Source: Antarctobacter heliothermus (lineage in GTDB: Bacteria > Pseudomonadota > Alphaproteobacteria > Rhodobacterales > Rhodobacteraceae). From it: a stretch of DNA of 64,000 bases. Within the stretch, counting starts at the first letter, position 1; each line of letters opens with the position of its first letter. Under the pieces are notes generated by a model. It was not told the origin of the DNA and made no database searches. It saw only the letters and a program-made list of their open reading frames with translations. The DNA lies in the NCBI RefSeq assembly GCF_900188425.1, contig NZ_FZON01000002.1, forward strand, positions 1 through 64,000, read 5' to 3'. The position numbers and the translations under genes are program-made. Shown here piece by piece: positions 35,444 through 45,057 of this stretch.

Positions 35444-38400
35444 TGCGTTTTTTTCGAGTTTTCTTGGTGCTGGTCTTTTGGCCGGTTGTTCTTGTCGCGC
35501 AAAACGACGATCGCGGCTACATTCAGGGTTTGCTGGAGGACGCGCTGTCCGATGCAGGCCGCGAGGTGCGGATCGAGGGGTTTGCCGGGGCGCTGAGTTC
35601 GCGTGCGACCATCGACCGGATCGTCATTTCCGATGAGGACGGCGTCTGGTTGACCGCCAGCGACGTGGCCATGATCTGGACCCGCACCGCGCTGGTGCGT
35701 GGTGCGGTCGAGATTGACGAGATCACCGTGGGCCGGATCGACATGCCGCGCCTGCCGGTGCCGCTGGCCTCTGATACGCCGCCCTCACCAGAGGCGCGCA
35801 GTGCGTTCAAACTGCTGGAACTGCCGGTCTCGCTGAACCTGGCGCAACTGGATCTGCGCGAGGTGGCCTTGGGCGCGCCGGTTGCGACCGAGGATCTGGT
35901 GCTGCGGGTGCAGGGCAACGCCCGGCTGTCAGGCGGTGAGGGCGAGGCGACCTTGCAGATTGACCGGTTGGACGCGGGCGGCAGCCTGCGGTTGGCCGGG
36001 GCCTATGGCAACAGCAGCCGGGTGCTGCGCATCGACACCGAATTTCAGGAACCGGCGGGCGGTCTGGCAGCAAGGATGCTGGGCCTGCCGGATGAACCTT
36101 CGGTCGCGCTCAGCCTCAAGGGGGACGCGCCGATTGACGATTTCGCCGCCGAACTGGTGCTGAACACCGACGGGGTCGAGCGTCTGGCAGGCGACATCGT
36201 CCTGCGCGCCAATGGCGACGCGGACACGCAGCAGGTCTCACTGGACATTGGCGGCGATCTGGCCCCGATGCTGGCCCCGGCCTACCGCGAATTTCTGGGT
36301 GACGACATCCGCCTGCGGGCCGATGCAACGCGCGGTGCCGACGGGGCCGTCACGCTGGAACAACTGACCCTGCGGGCGGATGCGCTGCGCCTGACCGGCT
36401 CTGCCGCCATCGGGGGCGATGGCTGGCCGCAGCGGCTGGCGTTGTCGGGAGAGATCGTGCCACCCGAGGGCGAAGTGGTGCTGCTGCCGTTGCCGGGGCA
36501 AAAGATCTACGTCGCGGGATCGACGCTGAAGGGCAGCTTTGACGCGGACGCGGGCAATGGCTGGCAGTTGAGCCTTGATGCCACCGGGGTCACTGCCGAT
36601 GCCGGACGCGCAGACAGGCTGGTGCTGAGCGGCACGGGGGAGATTGACCGCGCCGCGTCCCGTGTAACGGGCGCGCTGCGGCTGGCCGCCGGTGGGCTGG
36701 CCCCGGCGGAACAAGCCCTTGCCGAGGCCATCGGTACGGCCCTGCGCGGCAATTTCGATTTTGACTGGCAACCCGGCGCGCCACTGGTGCTGAGCGGGCT
36801 GGATCTGTCGGGGGCGGACTATGGGCTGACCGGCTCTGTCACCGTGGGAGAGGCCGAAACCCTGAACCCGCGTGTGACCCCGGACATCCGGCTGGCGGCA
36901 GAGGATCTGTCGCGTTTTGCTGCACTGTCCGGCATTGCCCTGCGCGGTGCGGCCGAAGTGTCGATCACCGGCGCGGTTCTGCCGGTCACCGGCGGTTTCG
37001 ACCTCAACATTGACGGCACCACGCAGGGGCTGGCCACGGGCATTCCGCAGGTCGATCCGCTGATTGCCGGGGTTGGCAGCCTGCAATTGGCCGTTGTCCG
37101 CGATGAGACGGGCATGCGCGCGGACCGGCTGTTACTGATCACGCCAGAGGCGCGGATCGAGGGCAGCGGCACGCTGGCCACCGGCGCCAGCACGCTGCGG
37201 GCAGAGGCGCGCATTCGGGAGACCGCGCTGGTCCTGCCAGAGTTGTCCGGCCCGACGACGCTGGACCTCAAGGCTGATCAGGACGGCGATCTGTGGACGC
37301 TGGAGGCGAATGGCGCGGTGTCGAATGCCGGGCAGTTGATCTATGCGGGCACGGTCGATCTTGGCCCCGAGGTGCCAAAACTCTCCGGGCGGCTGGAGGC
37401 TGCGATCTCTCGCCTGTCCGCCTTTTCCGACCTTGCCGGGCAGTCGCTGAACGGCGCTGCGGATCTGACATTCAATGGCGAGGGCCGTCTGGACGGCAGT
37501 GCCTTTTCTATCAGCGCCGAGGGGCGCACCACCGACCTGCGTCTTGGCCTGCCGGAGATCGACCCGCTGTTGGCGGGCCGCACCGCGCTGAGCGTCAAGG
37601 CGGCGCGCACCAGCGGCGGACCGATCACCATCGACCCGCTGACGCTGGACGGGGTGGTCGACGCGCGCTTTGTCGGTACGGTCACACCCGGCGGCTTACA
37701 GGGGCCAACGGTGGACGGGCGATTGACGGCGGACATGGCGTCGCTGGCACCGCTGACACGGGTGTCCGGGATGGCCCTGCGCGGCGCAGCACAGATCGAG
37801 GTGCAGGCCGCGGGCGGTGTGCTGAAAGGTCCGCTTGACCTGTCGGCGGTGGTGCGCGGGCAGGGGCTGGGCATTGGCAACCCCACGGTGGACCCGCTGC
37901 TGGCGGGCAACACCCGGCTGGACCTGACCGTGGCGCGGCAGGAAAACGGCGGCTATCGCATCAGCGAAGCCATGTTGGACGCTAGCGGCATCGACGGGCG
38001 CGTGACCGGTAGCTACGGGCCGGGCGCGGAGGCGGATCTGAACCTTGTGGTTGCCCTGGCGAACCTTGGCACATTGGTGCCGGATCTGCCGGGATCGGCG
38101 CAGGTCACCGGCAGCGCGCGGCGCAACGGCGGTCCCTGGCAACTGTCGCTGGACGGCTCCGGGCCGGGCGGCATTGGTGCGCGGGTGAACGGCACGGCGG
38201 CCGAGGATTTCAGCCGCTTTGATCTGAACCTGAACGGCTCTGCGCCGCTGGCGCTGGCCAACGGCCGACTGGCCCCGCAGGCGATCAATGGCATTGTCAC
38301 CTTTGACCTGGGCCTGAACGGTCCGCCGCAACTGTCGGCGCTGTCCGGCGTGATCTCGACCGATGGGGCACGCTTTGCGGCACCCGCGCTCAACATCACC

Positions 38401-39504
38401 TTGAACGATATGGGTGGGCAGGTGCGCCTGTCGGGCGGGCGGGCGCAACTGGATGTTTCCGGCGCGCTGGACAGCGGCGGGCGCGTGGTGCTGGAGGGGC
38501 CGGTGACGCTGACCCCGCCGTTTGACGGGGCGCTGGTGTTGCGCCTGCGCGACGCGGTGGTGCGCCAGCCTGACCTGTTCGAGACTACGGCCAACGGCGA
38601 GGTGCGCATCGACGGCCCCCTGACCGGGGGCGCGCGGATCGGCGGCATTGTGGATCTGGGCACGGTTGAGGCGCGGATTCCCAACATCGGAGCCAGCTAT
38701 GCTTCGCTGGATGGCTTGCAGCATCAGGGTATGCCGCAGGACGTGGCGCTGACGCTGAAATTCGCCGGGCTGGACAAGGACGCGACAGCGACAACCGGTC
38801 CGGCGGCCAGCTATCCGCTGGATCTGACCGTGCGGGCGACCAATCGGATCTTTGTGCGCGGGCGCGGGCTGGATGCGGAACTGGGCGGCACGCTGCGCCT
38901 ACGCGGCACCACGTCGGACATCGTGCCGGTGGGACAGTTCGATCTGATCCGGGGCCGTCTGGACCTGCTGGGCCGCCGTCTGGACCTGACCGAAGGCTCT
39001 GTCGCATTGCGCGGCAGCTTTGACCCGGTGGTGCGTTTTGTCGCCACCACGCGGGTCGAGGATACGGATATCACCATCACCATCGAGGGGCCTGCGTCCT
39101 CGCCGGAACTGGTGGTCGGCTCTGTCCCGGACCTGCCGCAGGATGAGGCGCTGTCGTTTTTCCTGTTTGGCCGGTCGGTGACGGAACTGTCGGCGCTGCA
39201 AGCGGTGCAACTGGCCTCGGCGGTGCGCACCCTGTCGGGGAGCGGCGGCTTGGGCCTGACGGAATCGCTGCGCAGCGGATTGGGTGTGTCGGATCTGGAC
39301 ATCGGCACCGCCGATGACGGCACAATCGAGGCGCGTGCGGGGGCCTATCTGGGCGAAAACCTGTACAGCGACGTGACCGTGGACGCGAAAGGCGCCAGCG
39401 AGATCAACCTGAACCTGACAGTGAATCCCAGCGTGACGGTGCGCGGGCGGCTGGGATCGGACGGGACCAGCGGCATCGGCGTGTTTTTCGAACGCGATTA
39501 CTGA
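35443..39504 (+). CDS. tamB: Translocation and assembly module protein TamB
   Basis: The 1353-residue protein has an N-terminal inner-membrane segment (FRVFLVLVFWPVVLVAQND), a long repetitive AsmA-like beta region with recurring blocks such as GLATGIPQVDPLIAG, LRLGLPEIDPLLAG and LGIGNPTVDPLLAG, and the conserved C-terminal TamB (DUF490) domain (RIFVRGRGLDAELGG, LDLTEGSVALRGSFDP, DLPQDEALSFFLFGRS, ending SGIGVFFERDY). It bridges the periplasm as a groove for lipid or protein transport with TamA. The start lies in the tamA stop. Confidence 0.92.
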   Translation: MRFFRVFLVLVFWPVVLVAQNDDRGYIQGLLEDALSDAGREVRIEGFAGALSSRATIDRIVISDEDGVWLTASDVAMIWTRTALVRGAVEIDEITVGRIDMPRLPVPLASDTPPSPEARSAFKLLELPVSLNLAQLDLREVALGAPVATEDLVLRVQGNARLSGGEGEATLQIDRLDAGGSLRLAGAYGNSSRVLRIDTEFQEPAGGLAARMLGLPDEPSVALSLKGDAPIDDFAAELVLNTDGVERLAGDIVLRANGDADTQQVSLDIGGDLAPMLAPAYREFLGDDIRLRADATRGADGAVTLEQLTLRADALRLTGSAAIGGDGWPQRLALSGEIVPPEGEVVLLPLPGQKIYVAGSTLKGSFDADAGNGWQLSLDATGVTADAGRADRLVLSGTGEIDRAASRVTGALRLAAGGLAPAEQALAEAIGTALRGNFDFDWQPGAPLVLSGLDLSGADYGLTGSVTVGEAETLNPRVTPDIRLAAEDLSRFAALSGIALRGAAEVSITGAVLPVTGGFDLNIDGTTQGLATGIPQVDPLIAGVGSLQLAVVRDETGMRADRLLLITPEARIEGSGTLATGASTLRAEARIRETALVLPELSGPTTLDLKADQDGDLWTLEANGAVSNAGQLIYAGTVDLGPEVPKLSGRLEAAISRLSAFSDLAGQSLNGAADLTFNGEGRLDGSAFSISAEGRTTDLRLGLPEIDPLLAGRTALSVKAARTSGGPITIDPLTLDGVVDARFVGTVTPGGLQGPTVDGRLTADMASLAPLTRVSGMALRGAAQIEVQAAGGVLKGPLDLSAVVRGQGLGIGNPTVDPLLAGNTRLDLTVARQENGGYRISEAMLDASGIDGRVTGSYGPGAEADLNLVVALANLGTLVPDLPGSAQVTGSARRNGGPWQLSLDGSGPGGIGARVNGTAAEDFSRFDLNLNGSAPLALANGRLAPQAINGIVTFDLGLNGPPQLSALSGVISTDGARFAAPALNITLNDMGGQVRLSGGRAQLDVSGALDSGGRVVLEGPVTLTPPFDGALVLRLRDAVVRQPDLFETTANGEVRIDGPLTGGARIGGIVDLGTVEARIPNIGASYASLDGLQHQGMPQDVALTLKFAGLDKDATATTGPAASYPLDLTVRATNRIFVRGRGLDAELGGTLRLRGTTSDIVPVGQFDLIRGRLDLLGRRLDLTEGSVALRGSFDPVVRFVATTRVEDTDITITIEGPASSPELVVGSVPDLPQDEALSFFLFGRSVTELSALQAVQLASAVRTLSGSGGLGLTESLRSGLGVSDLDIGTADDGTIEARAGAYLGENLYSDVTVDAKGASEINLNLTVNPSVTVRGRLGSDGTSGIGVFFERDY

Positions 39505-39745
39505 CCGGAAGCTGTAGACCGGGAACGGGGAACGGCGCTCGACGCAGCCTGTGGCTGCGACGTCGCCCCGCCCACCGTCCCCGGCTATTACGTCCCACAA
39601 GGCGGCTTGGCATCTACGATTGCGGGTTCAGCTTCGGAACTCACCTAGGAACAGGCCCGGCTCTGTTTCGGCATCACGCGAGAGGCGGCTCCGGGGAACA
39701 GCCACTTGGTGGAAGATCAGGGCGGCGGAAGGGGTAGGGCGCCTG

Positions 39746-40165
39746 TCAGCGCACCACCAGCACCGATTGGTTCGCATGGCGGACCACGCGGGCCGCATTG
39801 GGGCCAACCAGATAATCGCGCAGTTCCGGTCGGTGTGCGCCGACGACGATCGCGTCGGCCTCGATGGCATCCGCCGTGCGGATGATCTTGTCATAGACGG
39901 TGCCCTGTTCGATGTGCAGATGGGCCTCTATCCCCAGCACCGTATCGACCCATTTGTGCAGCGCCACCCGCGTCTCTTCCATCACGGACCCGGCAAAATC
40001 ACCACTAAACGCAGAGCCGACCAGCGAAAAACCCATGTTGGGGACCACGCTGATCACATGGACCTCCGCCTGGCACATCCGTGCCAGGGCGGTGCCGTAT
40101 TTGGCCAGTTTTGCGGCGCCGGGTTCGTCGTTCAGGTCAACTGCCAGAAGGATCTTGTTGTACAT
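39746..40165 (-). CDS. Universal stress protein (UspA family, TRAP-associated)
   Basis: The 139-residue protein has the Usp fold: MYNKILLAVDLNDEPGAAKLAKYG, HVISVVPNMG and the nucleotide region VVGAHRPELRDYLVGPNAARVVRHANQSVLVVR, which resembles TeaD of Halomonas (partner of an ectoine TRAP transporter). The loop reads GAHRP instead of the full G-x2-G, and GPN replaces the usual GSxA, so ATP affinity may be altered. It is the last gene of the TRAP operon, 21 bp after the permease; a role tuning transport is an inference from TeaD. Confidence 0.88.
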   Translation of the reverse strand: MYNKILLAVDLNDEPGAAKLAKYGTALARMCQAEVHVISVVPNMGFSLVGSAFSGDFAGSVMEETRVALHKWVDTVLGIEAHLHIEQGTVYDKIIRTADAIEADAIVVGAHRPELRDYLVGPNAARVVRHANQSVLVVR

Positions 40166-40186
40166 GGTGTCTCTCCTTGCGTTGGA

Positions 40187-42811
40187 TCAGAACGGGGCTT
40201 GGGTAGCGCGGCGGCGCTGAATCAGCACGATACCGGCCAGCAGCAGCAGCGCCGGGATGAAGAAGATCTCCTTCCAGATGCGATCTGCCTCTACCTCGAC
40301 CCGGGTGATGATCACCGGGCTGTCGCCGTAGTAGTCGTACTCTGTCCCGCCCAAGGGCTGGATCAACTCCGGTCCGCCAAAGGGTTCGTCCAGCAGCAGC
40401 TTGCCGTCTTCTTCGAACACCGACAGGCTTTGATCCGACAGGGTCGACGTGCCAGCGGCTGGCACCAGGACTGTGACGGGGCGTACCTTGGCCGTGTCGA
40501 AGTCCGGCCCCTCGACCGTGATCCGCACGTCTTTGCCAACTTCGGTTTCCTCGATCAGCGTCAGGGCGGCGGGCCCTTCGGCGGTGACGTATTTCTCTGT
40601 CACCTGATCAAGGAAATAGCCCGGTCGGAACAGCATGAAGGCGATCAGCAACAGCACGCCAGTTTCCCACATCCGCGACTTGGCGATGAAATACCCCTGC
40701 GTCGCGGCCGCAAAGAGCAGCATCGCGGTGAGCGATATGAAGAAGACGAAGATCGCCTTGAACAACCCCACGTCGATCAGCAGCAGGTCGGTGTTGAAGA
40801 TGAACAGGAAGGGCAGCAGCGCCGTGCGGATGTCATAGGCAAAGCCTTGGATACCGGTCTTGATCGGATCGCCCCGGCTGATCGCCGCCGCCGCATAGGC
40901 GGCGAGACCCACAGGTGGCGTGTCATCCGCGAGAATGCCGAAGTAGAAGACAAACATGTGAACTGCGATCAGCGGCACGATCAGGCCGGACTGCGCGCCG
41001 ACGCTGACAATGACCGGCGCCATCAAGGAACTGACAACGATGTAGTTGGCGGTTGTGGGCAGGCCCATGCCAAGGATCAGCGACAGCACCGCCACAAGGA
41101 ACAGCAGCACCATCAGGTTGCCGCCAGAGATCACCTCGATCACCTGGCCGATGACCTGGTGCGCGCCGGTGAGGGAGATGGTGCCGACGATGATACCGGC
41201 GGCACCCGTGGCGACACCGATGCCGATCATGTTGCGCGCGCCAAGGATCAGCCCGTTGACGAAATCACGCCAGCCCGCGACCAGCTCTGCCGCGTGACCT
41301 TCGCCGCGAAAGAACGCCTTGAGCGGGCGATGCGTCAGAGCGATGATGATCATGAAGATGGTGGCCCAGAAGGCCGACAGCGCAGGCGACAGGCGGTCAA
41401 GGTGTTCGGTGCGCACCATCAGGTTCCACACCAGAATGAAGATCGGAATCGAGAAGTACAGCCCGCCGAGCAGGGTGGGGGTCAGGCGCGGCGCGGTGGG
41501 CGCGCCATCGGTATCCTTGTCCTCTTCGATGTCGGGATAGCGTGCGGACAGCGACACCAGTGCCACATAGAGCACCGCAATCAGCGCCACGGCGGCATAG
41601 ATCGAGTCGCCCATGATCGGGTCAAGGATGCCGCGCAGGCCGATCATCAGAAAGGCGCAGATGCCAAGGAAGATGAAGCCGGACAGGAACAGGATCAGGA
41701 TCATCAGCACGCCGATGCGGCGGCCCGGCTTTTCCAGACCCTTGAGGCCCATTTTCAGCGATTCAAGGTGCACGATATACAGCAGCGCGATGTAGGAAAT
41801 CACCGCCGGCAGAAAGGCGTGTTTGACCACGTCAATGTAGGGAATGTTGACATATTCCACCATCAGGAAGGCCGCGGCCCCCATGACGGGCGGGGTCAGC
41901 TGGCCGTTGGTGGACGACGCCACCTCAACCGCGCCGGCCTTTTCCGCCGGAAAGCCGATGCGTTTCATCAGCGGAATGGTGAACGTGCCGGTGGTCACGG
42001 TGTTGGCAATGGAGGAGCCAGAGATCATGCCGGTCAGCATGGACGACAGGACCGAGGCCTTGGCCGGTCCGCCGCGCAGTGCGCCCAGCAGGGCGATGGC
42101 GACCTTGATGAACCAGTTGCCGCCACCCGCGCGGTCCAGCAGCGCGCCGAACAGCACGAACAAAAAGATCATGTCGGCAGAGACGCCAAGGGCGACGCCA
42201 AAGACCCCTTCGGTCTGCATCCAGTAATGCCCCAGCGCCTTGGTCAGCGAGGCACCACCGTAGTTGGTGATGTTGCGCGCCCATTCGGAATATCCGCCGA
42301 AGAAGGCAAACAGGATGAAACAGGAGGCGATGACCACCAGCGGCAGACCCAGCGAACGATAGACCGAGACCATCAGGACCGACATGCCGATGGCGGACAT
42401 GGCGACGTCAGACGTGCTCCACAGGCCGGGACGGTCGGCGATCTGAAAGCGGAAGACGACAAGGTACAGACAGGCCGAGACGCCCAGCACCAGCAGCGCC
42501 CAATCATAGGCCGGGATGCGGTCACGCGGGGCGGATTTGGTCAGCGGAAAGGCCAGCGTCGCCAGCATGATCGCAAAGGCAAGGTGGACATAGCGCGATT
42601 GCGCCACGACGTTGGCAAAGAAACTGATGCCGGTCGAGGTGGCCAGGATGCTGGGCACCTTGGAGGCGATGTAAAGCTGGAAAAGTGACCAGACGATACA
42701 GGTGCCGATGATCAGTTTTGCCTGCCATGCGGCCGACGGATTGCGCGCGCCGGTATCGGCCTCTGCGACCATGTCGTCGGCGCTGCGGTCCTGTGCCTTT
42801 GTCTCGGCCAT
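40187..42811 (-). CDS. TRAP transporter fused permease (TAXI type, DctQM)
   Basis: The 874-residue inner-membrane protein combines small and large TRAP permease subunits. The N-terminal helices (IIGTCIVWSLFQLYIASKVP) form the DctQ-like part; the rest has DctM signatures: ANTVTTGTFTIPLMKRIGFPAEKAGAVEVASSTNGQLTPPVMGAAAF and GMGLPTTANYIVVSSLMAPV. This form is typical of TAXI-family TRAP systems. ATG 42811 follows a GGGGGA site; a frame 14 codons longer is unsupported. Its binding protein is encoded upstream, separated by a 234-bp palindromic spacer. Confidence 0.92.
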   Translation of the reverse strand: MAETKAQDRSADDMVAEADTGARNPSAAWQAKLIIGTCIVWSLFQLYIASKVPSILATSTGISFFANVVAQSRYVHLAFAIMLATLAFPLTKSAPRDRIPAYDWALLVLGVSACLYLVVFRFQIADRPGLWSTSDVAMSAIGMSVLMVSVYRSLGLPLVVIASCFILFAFFGGYSEWARNITNYGGASLTKALGHYWMQTEGVFGVALGVSADMIFLFVLFGALLDRAGGGNWFIKVAIALLGALRGGPAKASVLSSMLTGMISGSSIANTVTTGTFTIPLMKRIGFPAEKAGAVEVASSTNGQLTPPVMGAAAFLMVEYVNIPYIDVVKHAFLPAVISYIALLYIVHLESLKMGLKGLEKPGRRIGVLMILILFLSGFIFLGICAFLMIGLRGILDPIMGDSIYAAVALIAVLYVALVSLSARYPDIEEDKDTDGAPTAPRLTPTLLGGLYFSIPIFILVWNLMVRTEHLDRLSPALSAFWATIFMIIIALTHRPLKAFFRGEGHAAELVAGWRDFVNGLILGARNMIGIGVATGAAGIIVGTISLTGAHQVIGQVIEVISGGNLMVLLFLVAVLSLILGMGLPTTANYIVVSSLMAPVIVSVGAQSGLIVPLIAVHMFVFYFGILADDTPPVGLAAYAAAAISRGDPIKTGIQGFAYDIRTALLPFLFIFNTDLLLIDVGLFKAIFVFFISLTAMLLFAAATQGYFIAKSRMWETGVLLLIAFMLFRPGYFLDQVTEKYVTAEGPAALTLIEETEVGKDVRITVEGPDFDTAKVRPVTVLVPAAGTSTLSDQSLSVFEEDGKLLLDEPFGGPELIQPLGGTEYDYYGDSPVIITRVEVEADRIWKEIFFIPALLLLAGIVLIQRRRATQAPF

Positions 42812-43045
42812 GGTGTCCCCCTGTTTTGTTTTTCTTGGGCAAGGCTGTGCCAAAGCCTCTCAAATGTCTTCGAAGACATTTGTTGACGTGCGGTCGACCA
42901 AACGCTCTGCCTGAAAATCGGTCAGAACGGTGCCGCCGGGCGCCAAAAGACGCAGGTTCTGCGTCTCCAAATATCTGCGAAGAAATTTGACAGCCCAAAG
43001 GAAATGCGGCGGCGGGATGTCCCGCCGCCGCACGTCTGGCTGTCC
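42812..43045. repeat. Palindrome-rich spacer between TRAP binding protein and permease
   Basis: Four dyads are packed here: a perfect 22-bp palindrome (42861-42882, half CAAATGTCTTC), AGACGCAG-GTT-CTGCGTCT (42948-42966), a decayed second 22-bp copy of the first (42968-42989, CAAATATCTGC then GAAGAAATTTG) and a 13-bp-stem hairpin TGCGGCGGCGGGA/TCCCGCCGCCGCA (43005-43032). The last one lies right after the binding-protein stop and is followed by TTTCC on the transcribed strand, so it can end or protect that mRNA. Confidence 0.75.
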
Positions 43046-44011
43046 TTAGTCGATCAGGCCCAGTTCCTTGTAGGCCTTGGCCGCGCCGTCATGCAGCGGG
43101 GCCGACAGGCCGTCCTTGACCATCTGTGCCGGGTCGAGGTTTTCAAAGGCCGGGTGCAACTGGCGGAAGTCCTCGATGTTCTCCATCACGGCCTTGTCGA
43201 CCACATAGACCACGTCCTCGGGCACGTCCGCGGATGTGACAAAGGTCGCGCCCACACCAAAGGTGGTCACGTCGACATCAGTGCCGGTGTACATGCCTGC
43301 GGGGATGGTCGCGACGCGGTAGTAGGGGTTGTCGCCGACCAGCTTGTCGATCGGCTCACCCACGACGTCGATCAGTTTGACGTCACAGGTGGTTGCGGCC
43401 TCCTTGATGGCGGCGGCGGGGTGACCGATGGTGTAGATCATCGCGTCGATGTTGCCGTCGCACAGTTGCTTGGCCATCTCCGAGCCTTTGTACTCGGTCG
43501 CCAGGGCAAAGCTGTCCATGGTAAAGCCGAAGGCCTCCATGACCACTTCCATCGTGGCGCGCTGGCCGGAACCGGCGTTGCCGATGTTCACGCGCTTGCC
43601 TTCGAGGCCTTCAAAGTTTTCGATGCCGCTGTCGGCGCGCACGATCAGGGTGAACGGCTCGGGGTGGACAGAGAACACCGCGCGGATTTCCGGGAACGGG
43701 TTGTCCGAGAAGGTCGAGGTGCCGTTGTACGCGTGGTACTGCCAGTCGGACTGGGCCACACCGAATTCCAGCTCACCCGCCTTGATCGTGTTGATGTTGT
43801 AGACGGAGCCGCCGGTGGATTCCACGGCGCAGCGGATGCCATGTTCCTTGCGCGACTTGTTCACCAGACGGCAGATCGCGCCGCCGGTGGGGTAATAGAC
43901 GCCGGTCACGCCACCGGTGCCGATCGAGATGAATTCCTGAGCCGAGGCCATCGGTGCGGTGAGTGCCACACCAACCGCCGCCATGGCCGCAAGTTTTCCT
44001 TTGATATACAT
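43046..44011 (-). CDS. TAXI-family TRAP transporter solute-binding protein
   Basis: The 321-residue protein starts with a signal peptide (MYIKGKLAAMAAVGVALTAPMASAQ) and has the TAXI hallmark ISIGTGGVTGVYYPTGGAICRLVN, followed by CAVESTGGSVYNINTIKAGELEFGVAQSDWQYHAYNG and GKRVNIGNAGSGQRATMEVV. It captures a solute, possibly glutamate or another carboxylate, and hands it to the fused TRAP permease. AGGAG precedes ATG 44011. The solute cannot be named from sequence. Confidence 0.92.
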   Translation of the reverse strand: MYIKGKLAAMAAVGVALTAPMASAQEFISIGTGGVTGVYYPTGGAICRLVNKSRKEHGIRCAVESTGGSVYNINTIKAGELEFGVAQSDWQYHAYNGTSTFSDNPFPEIRAVFSVHPEPFTLIVRADSGIENFEGLEGKRVNIGNAGSGQRATMEVVMEAFGFTMDSFALATEYKGSEMAKQLCDGNIDAMIYTIGHPAAAIKEAATTCDVKLIDVVGEPIDKLVGDNPYYRVATIPAGMYTGTDVDVTTFGVGATFVTSADVPEDVVYVVDKAVMENIEDFRQLHPAFENLDPAQMVKDGLSAPLHDGAAKAYKELGLID

Positions 44012-44044
44012 ACTAACTCTCCTGTTGGTTTATTGATCGAGGGT

Positions 44045-44908
44045 CTAGTCCGCCCAGAATTCTCCCAAGCGTTCGTTTCTTTCCTCTACCAGGCGAATCT
44101 TTTCGCTGACGTTATCTTGGGATTGTGCGACGAGCATCGCAACCAAAGTTTCCAAAAACGCCAGAGTCGCCACATAAGATGAAAAGAACTGCGGGCTGTC
44201 CGACGGCACGCGAAAGCCGATATCGGCATGCATCAACGCCGGGCAGGCGTGGCTGTCGGTCAGAACAAGTGTCGTTGCGCCCTGTTCGCGCGCCATGCGG
44301 GTCGCCAGGACGGCACGGCGCGCGTAGGGGGTTTTTGTGATCACCAGCAGGACGTCCTGCGGGGTCAGGGTTTCCAGACTGGCGGCCAGCGGGGTGCCGG
44401 CGCGCGATACCACCGTCCAGTCGGCCTGAATGTAGTTGGTCAGATAGGCAAGATGTTCGGCCACTCCGTGGGAGGCAAACGCACCGAACACCATCACCCG
44501 GCGCGCCTGGGACAGCCGGTCCACAGCCAATTGCAGCTGGGGGCGGTCGATTTCCTGCGTCAGGGCCGCGAGATTGCCCATACAAGCGCCAATCTGCCGG
44601 TCGAGCATGGCGGCCTCTCCATCGCCGGGCGCGCGCAATTGGGCGGCTTTCTCGGCAAAGGTCACGATCTGCGAGCCGACCACCTGTCGCGACATCTCGC
44701 GCAGGGATTCGTAGCTGTCGAACTCCAGCGCGCGGGCGAGGCGGGAAAACGTCGCGGGCGAGACGCTGCTTGCGGACGAGATTGACCGCAAGGACCGTGT
44801 CGCCACCTCGACCGGGTGGGCGATGACGTAGTCGGCCGCCTCTCGCAGCTTGTGGCTGAGCCCACCATAGCGGCGGGCAATGCGTGACTCCAGACGCTCA
44901 ACCGACAT
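44045..44908 (-). CDS. RpiR/MurR-family transcriptional regulator
   Basis: The 287-residue protein has an N-terminal HTH_6 domain (LSHKLREAADYVIAHPVEVATRSLRSISSASSVSPATFSRLARAL) and a C-terminal SIS sugar-phosphate-type domain (ARRVMVFGAFASHGVAEHLAYL, QDVLLVITKTPYARRAVLATRMA). ATG 44908 is preceded by GGGGGGA; the frame reaches 44938 without support. It is 33 bp upstream of the TRAP operon on the same strand and probably controls it, and perhaps the divergent aminotransferase. Confidence 0.88.
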   Translation of the reverse strand: MSVERLESRIARRYGGLSHKLREAADYVIAHPVEVATRSLRSISSASSVSPATFSRLARALEFDSYESLREMSRQVVGSQIVTFAEKAAQLRAPGDGEAAMLDRQIGACMGNLAALTQEIDRPQLQLAVDRLSQARRVMVFGAFASHGVAEHLAYLTNYIQADWTVVSRAGTPLAASLETLTPQDVLLVITKTPYARRAVLATRMAREQGATTLVLTDSHACPALMHADIGFRVPSDSPQFFSSYVATLAFLETLVAMLVAQSQDNVSEKIRLVEERNERLGEFWAD

Positions 44909-44930
44909 TGTCCCCCCAAGGAAATTCAAG

Positions 44931-44987
44931 TGTTTCAAGGTGTTTCATATGTTTTATTTCTTGTCAACTTGGGAAACATGTGTTTCA
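44931..44987. promoter_or_regulatory. Putative RpiR operator cluster
   Basis: TGTTTCA occurs at 44931, 44941 (one helical turn apart) and 44981; the last forms the dyad GAAACA-TG-TGTTTC (44973-44986). They sit in an AT-rich gap upstream of the RpiR-type regulator gene, the likely autoregulatory site. Binding is inferred from position and symmetry. Confidence 0.55.
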
Positions 44988-45057
44988 GTTGCCGTTGCCG
45001 CAAGGTCAGCGCAGCGTCGAGAAAAGCAGCACCGCCATGGGGTTCCCCCCGCTATCC

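Noticed and set aside
39551-42688. A 1045-codon open frame antisense to the TRAP permease
   Set aside because: High GC codons on the real permease strand create it; the antisense translation has biased composition (Arg, His, Gln, Gly) and no domain, while the other strand has clear TRAP motifs.
44961-44978. TTGTCAACTTGGGAAACA as a third copy of the MarR-like operator
   Set aside because: It needs a one-base insertion relative to the other two sites, which would shift one half-site on the helix; more likely part of the RpiR operator region.
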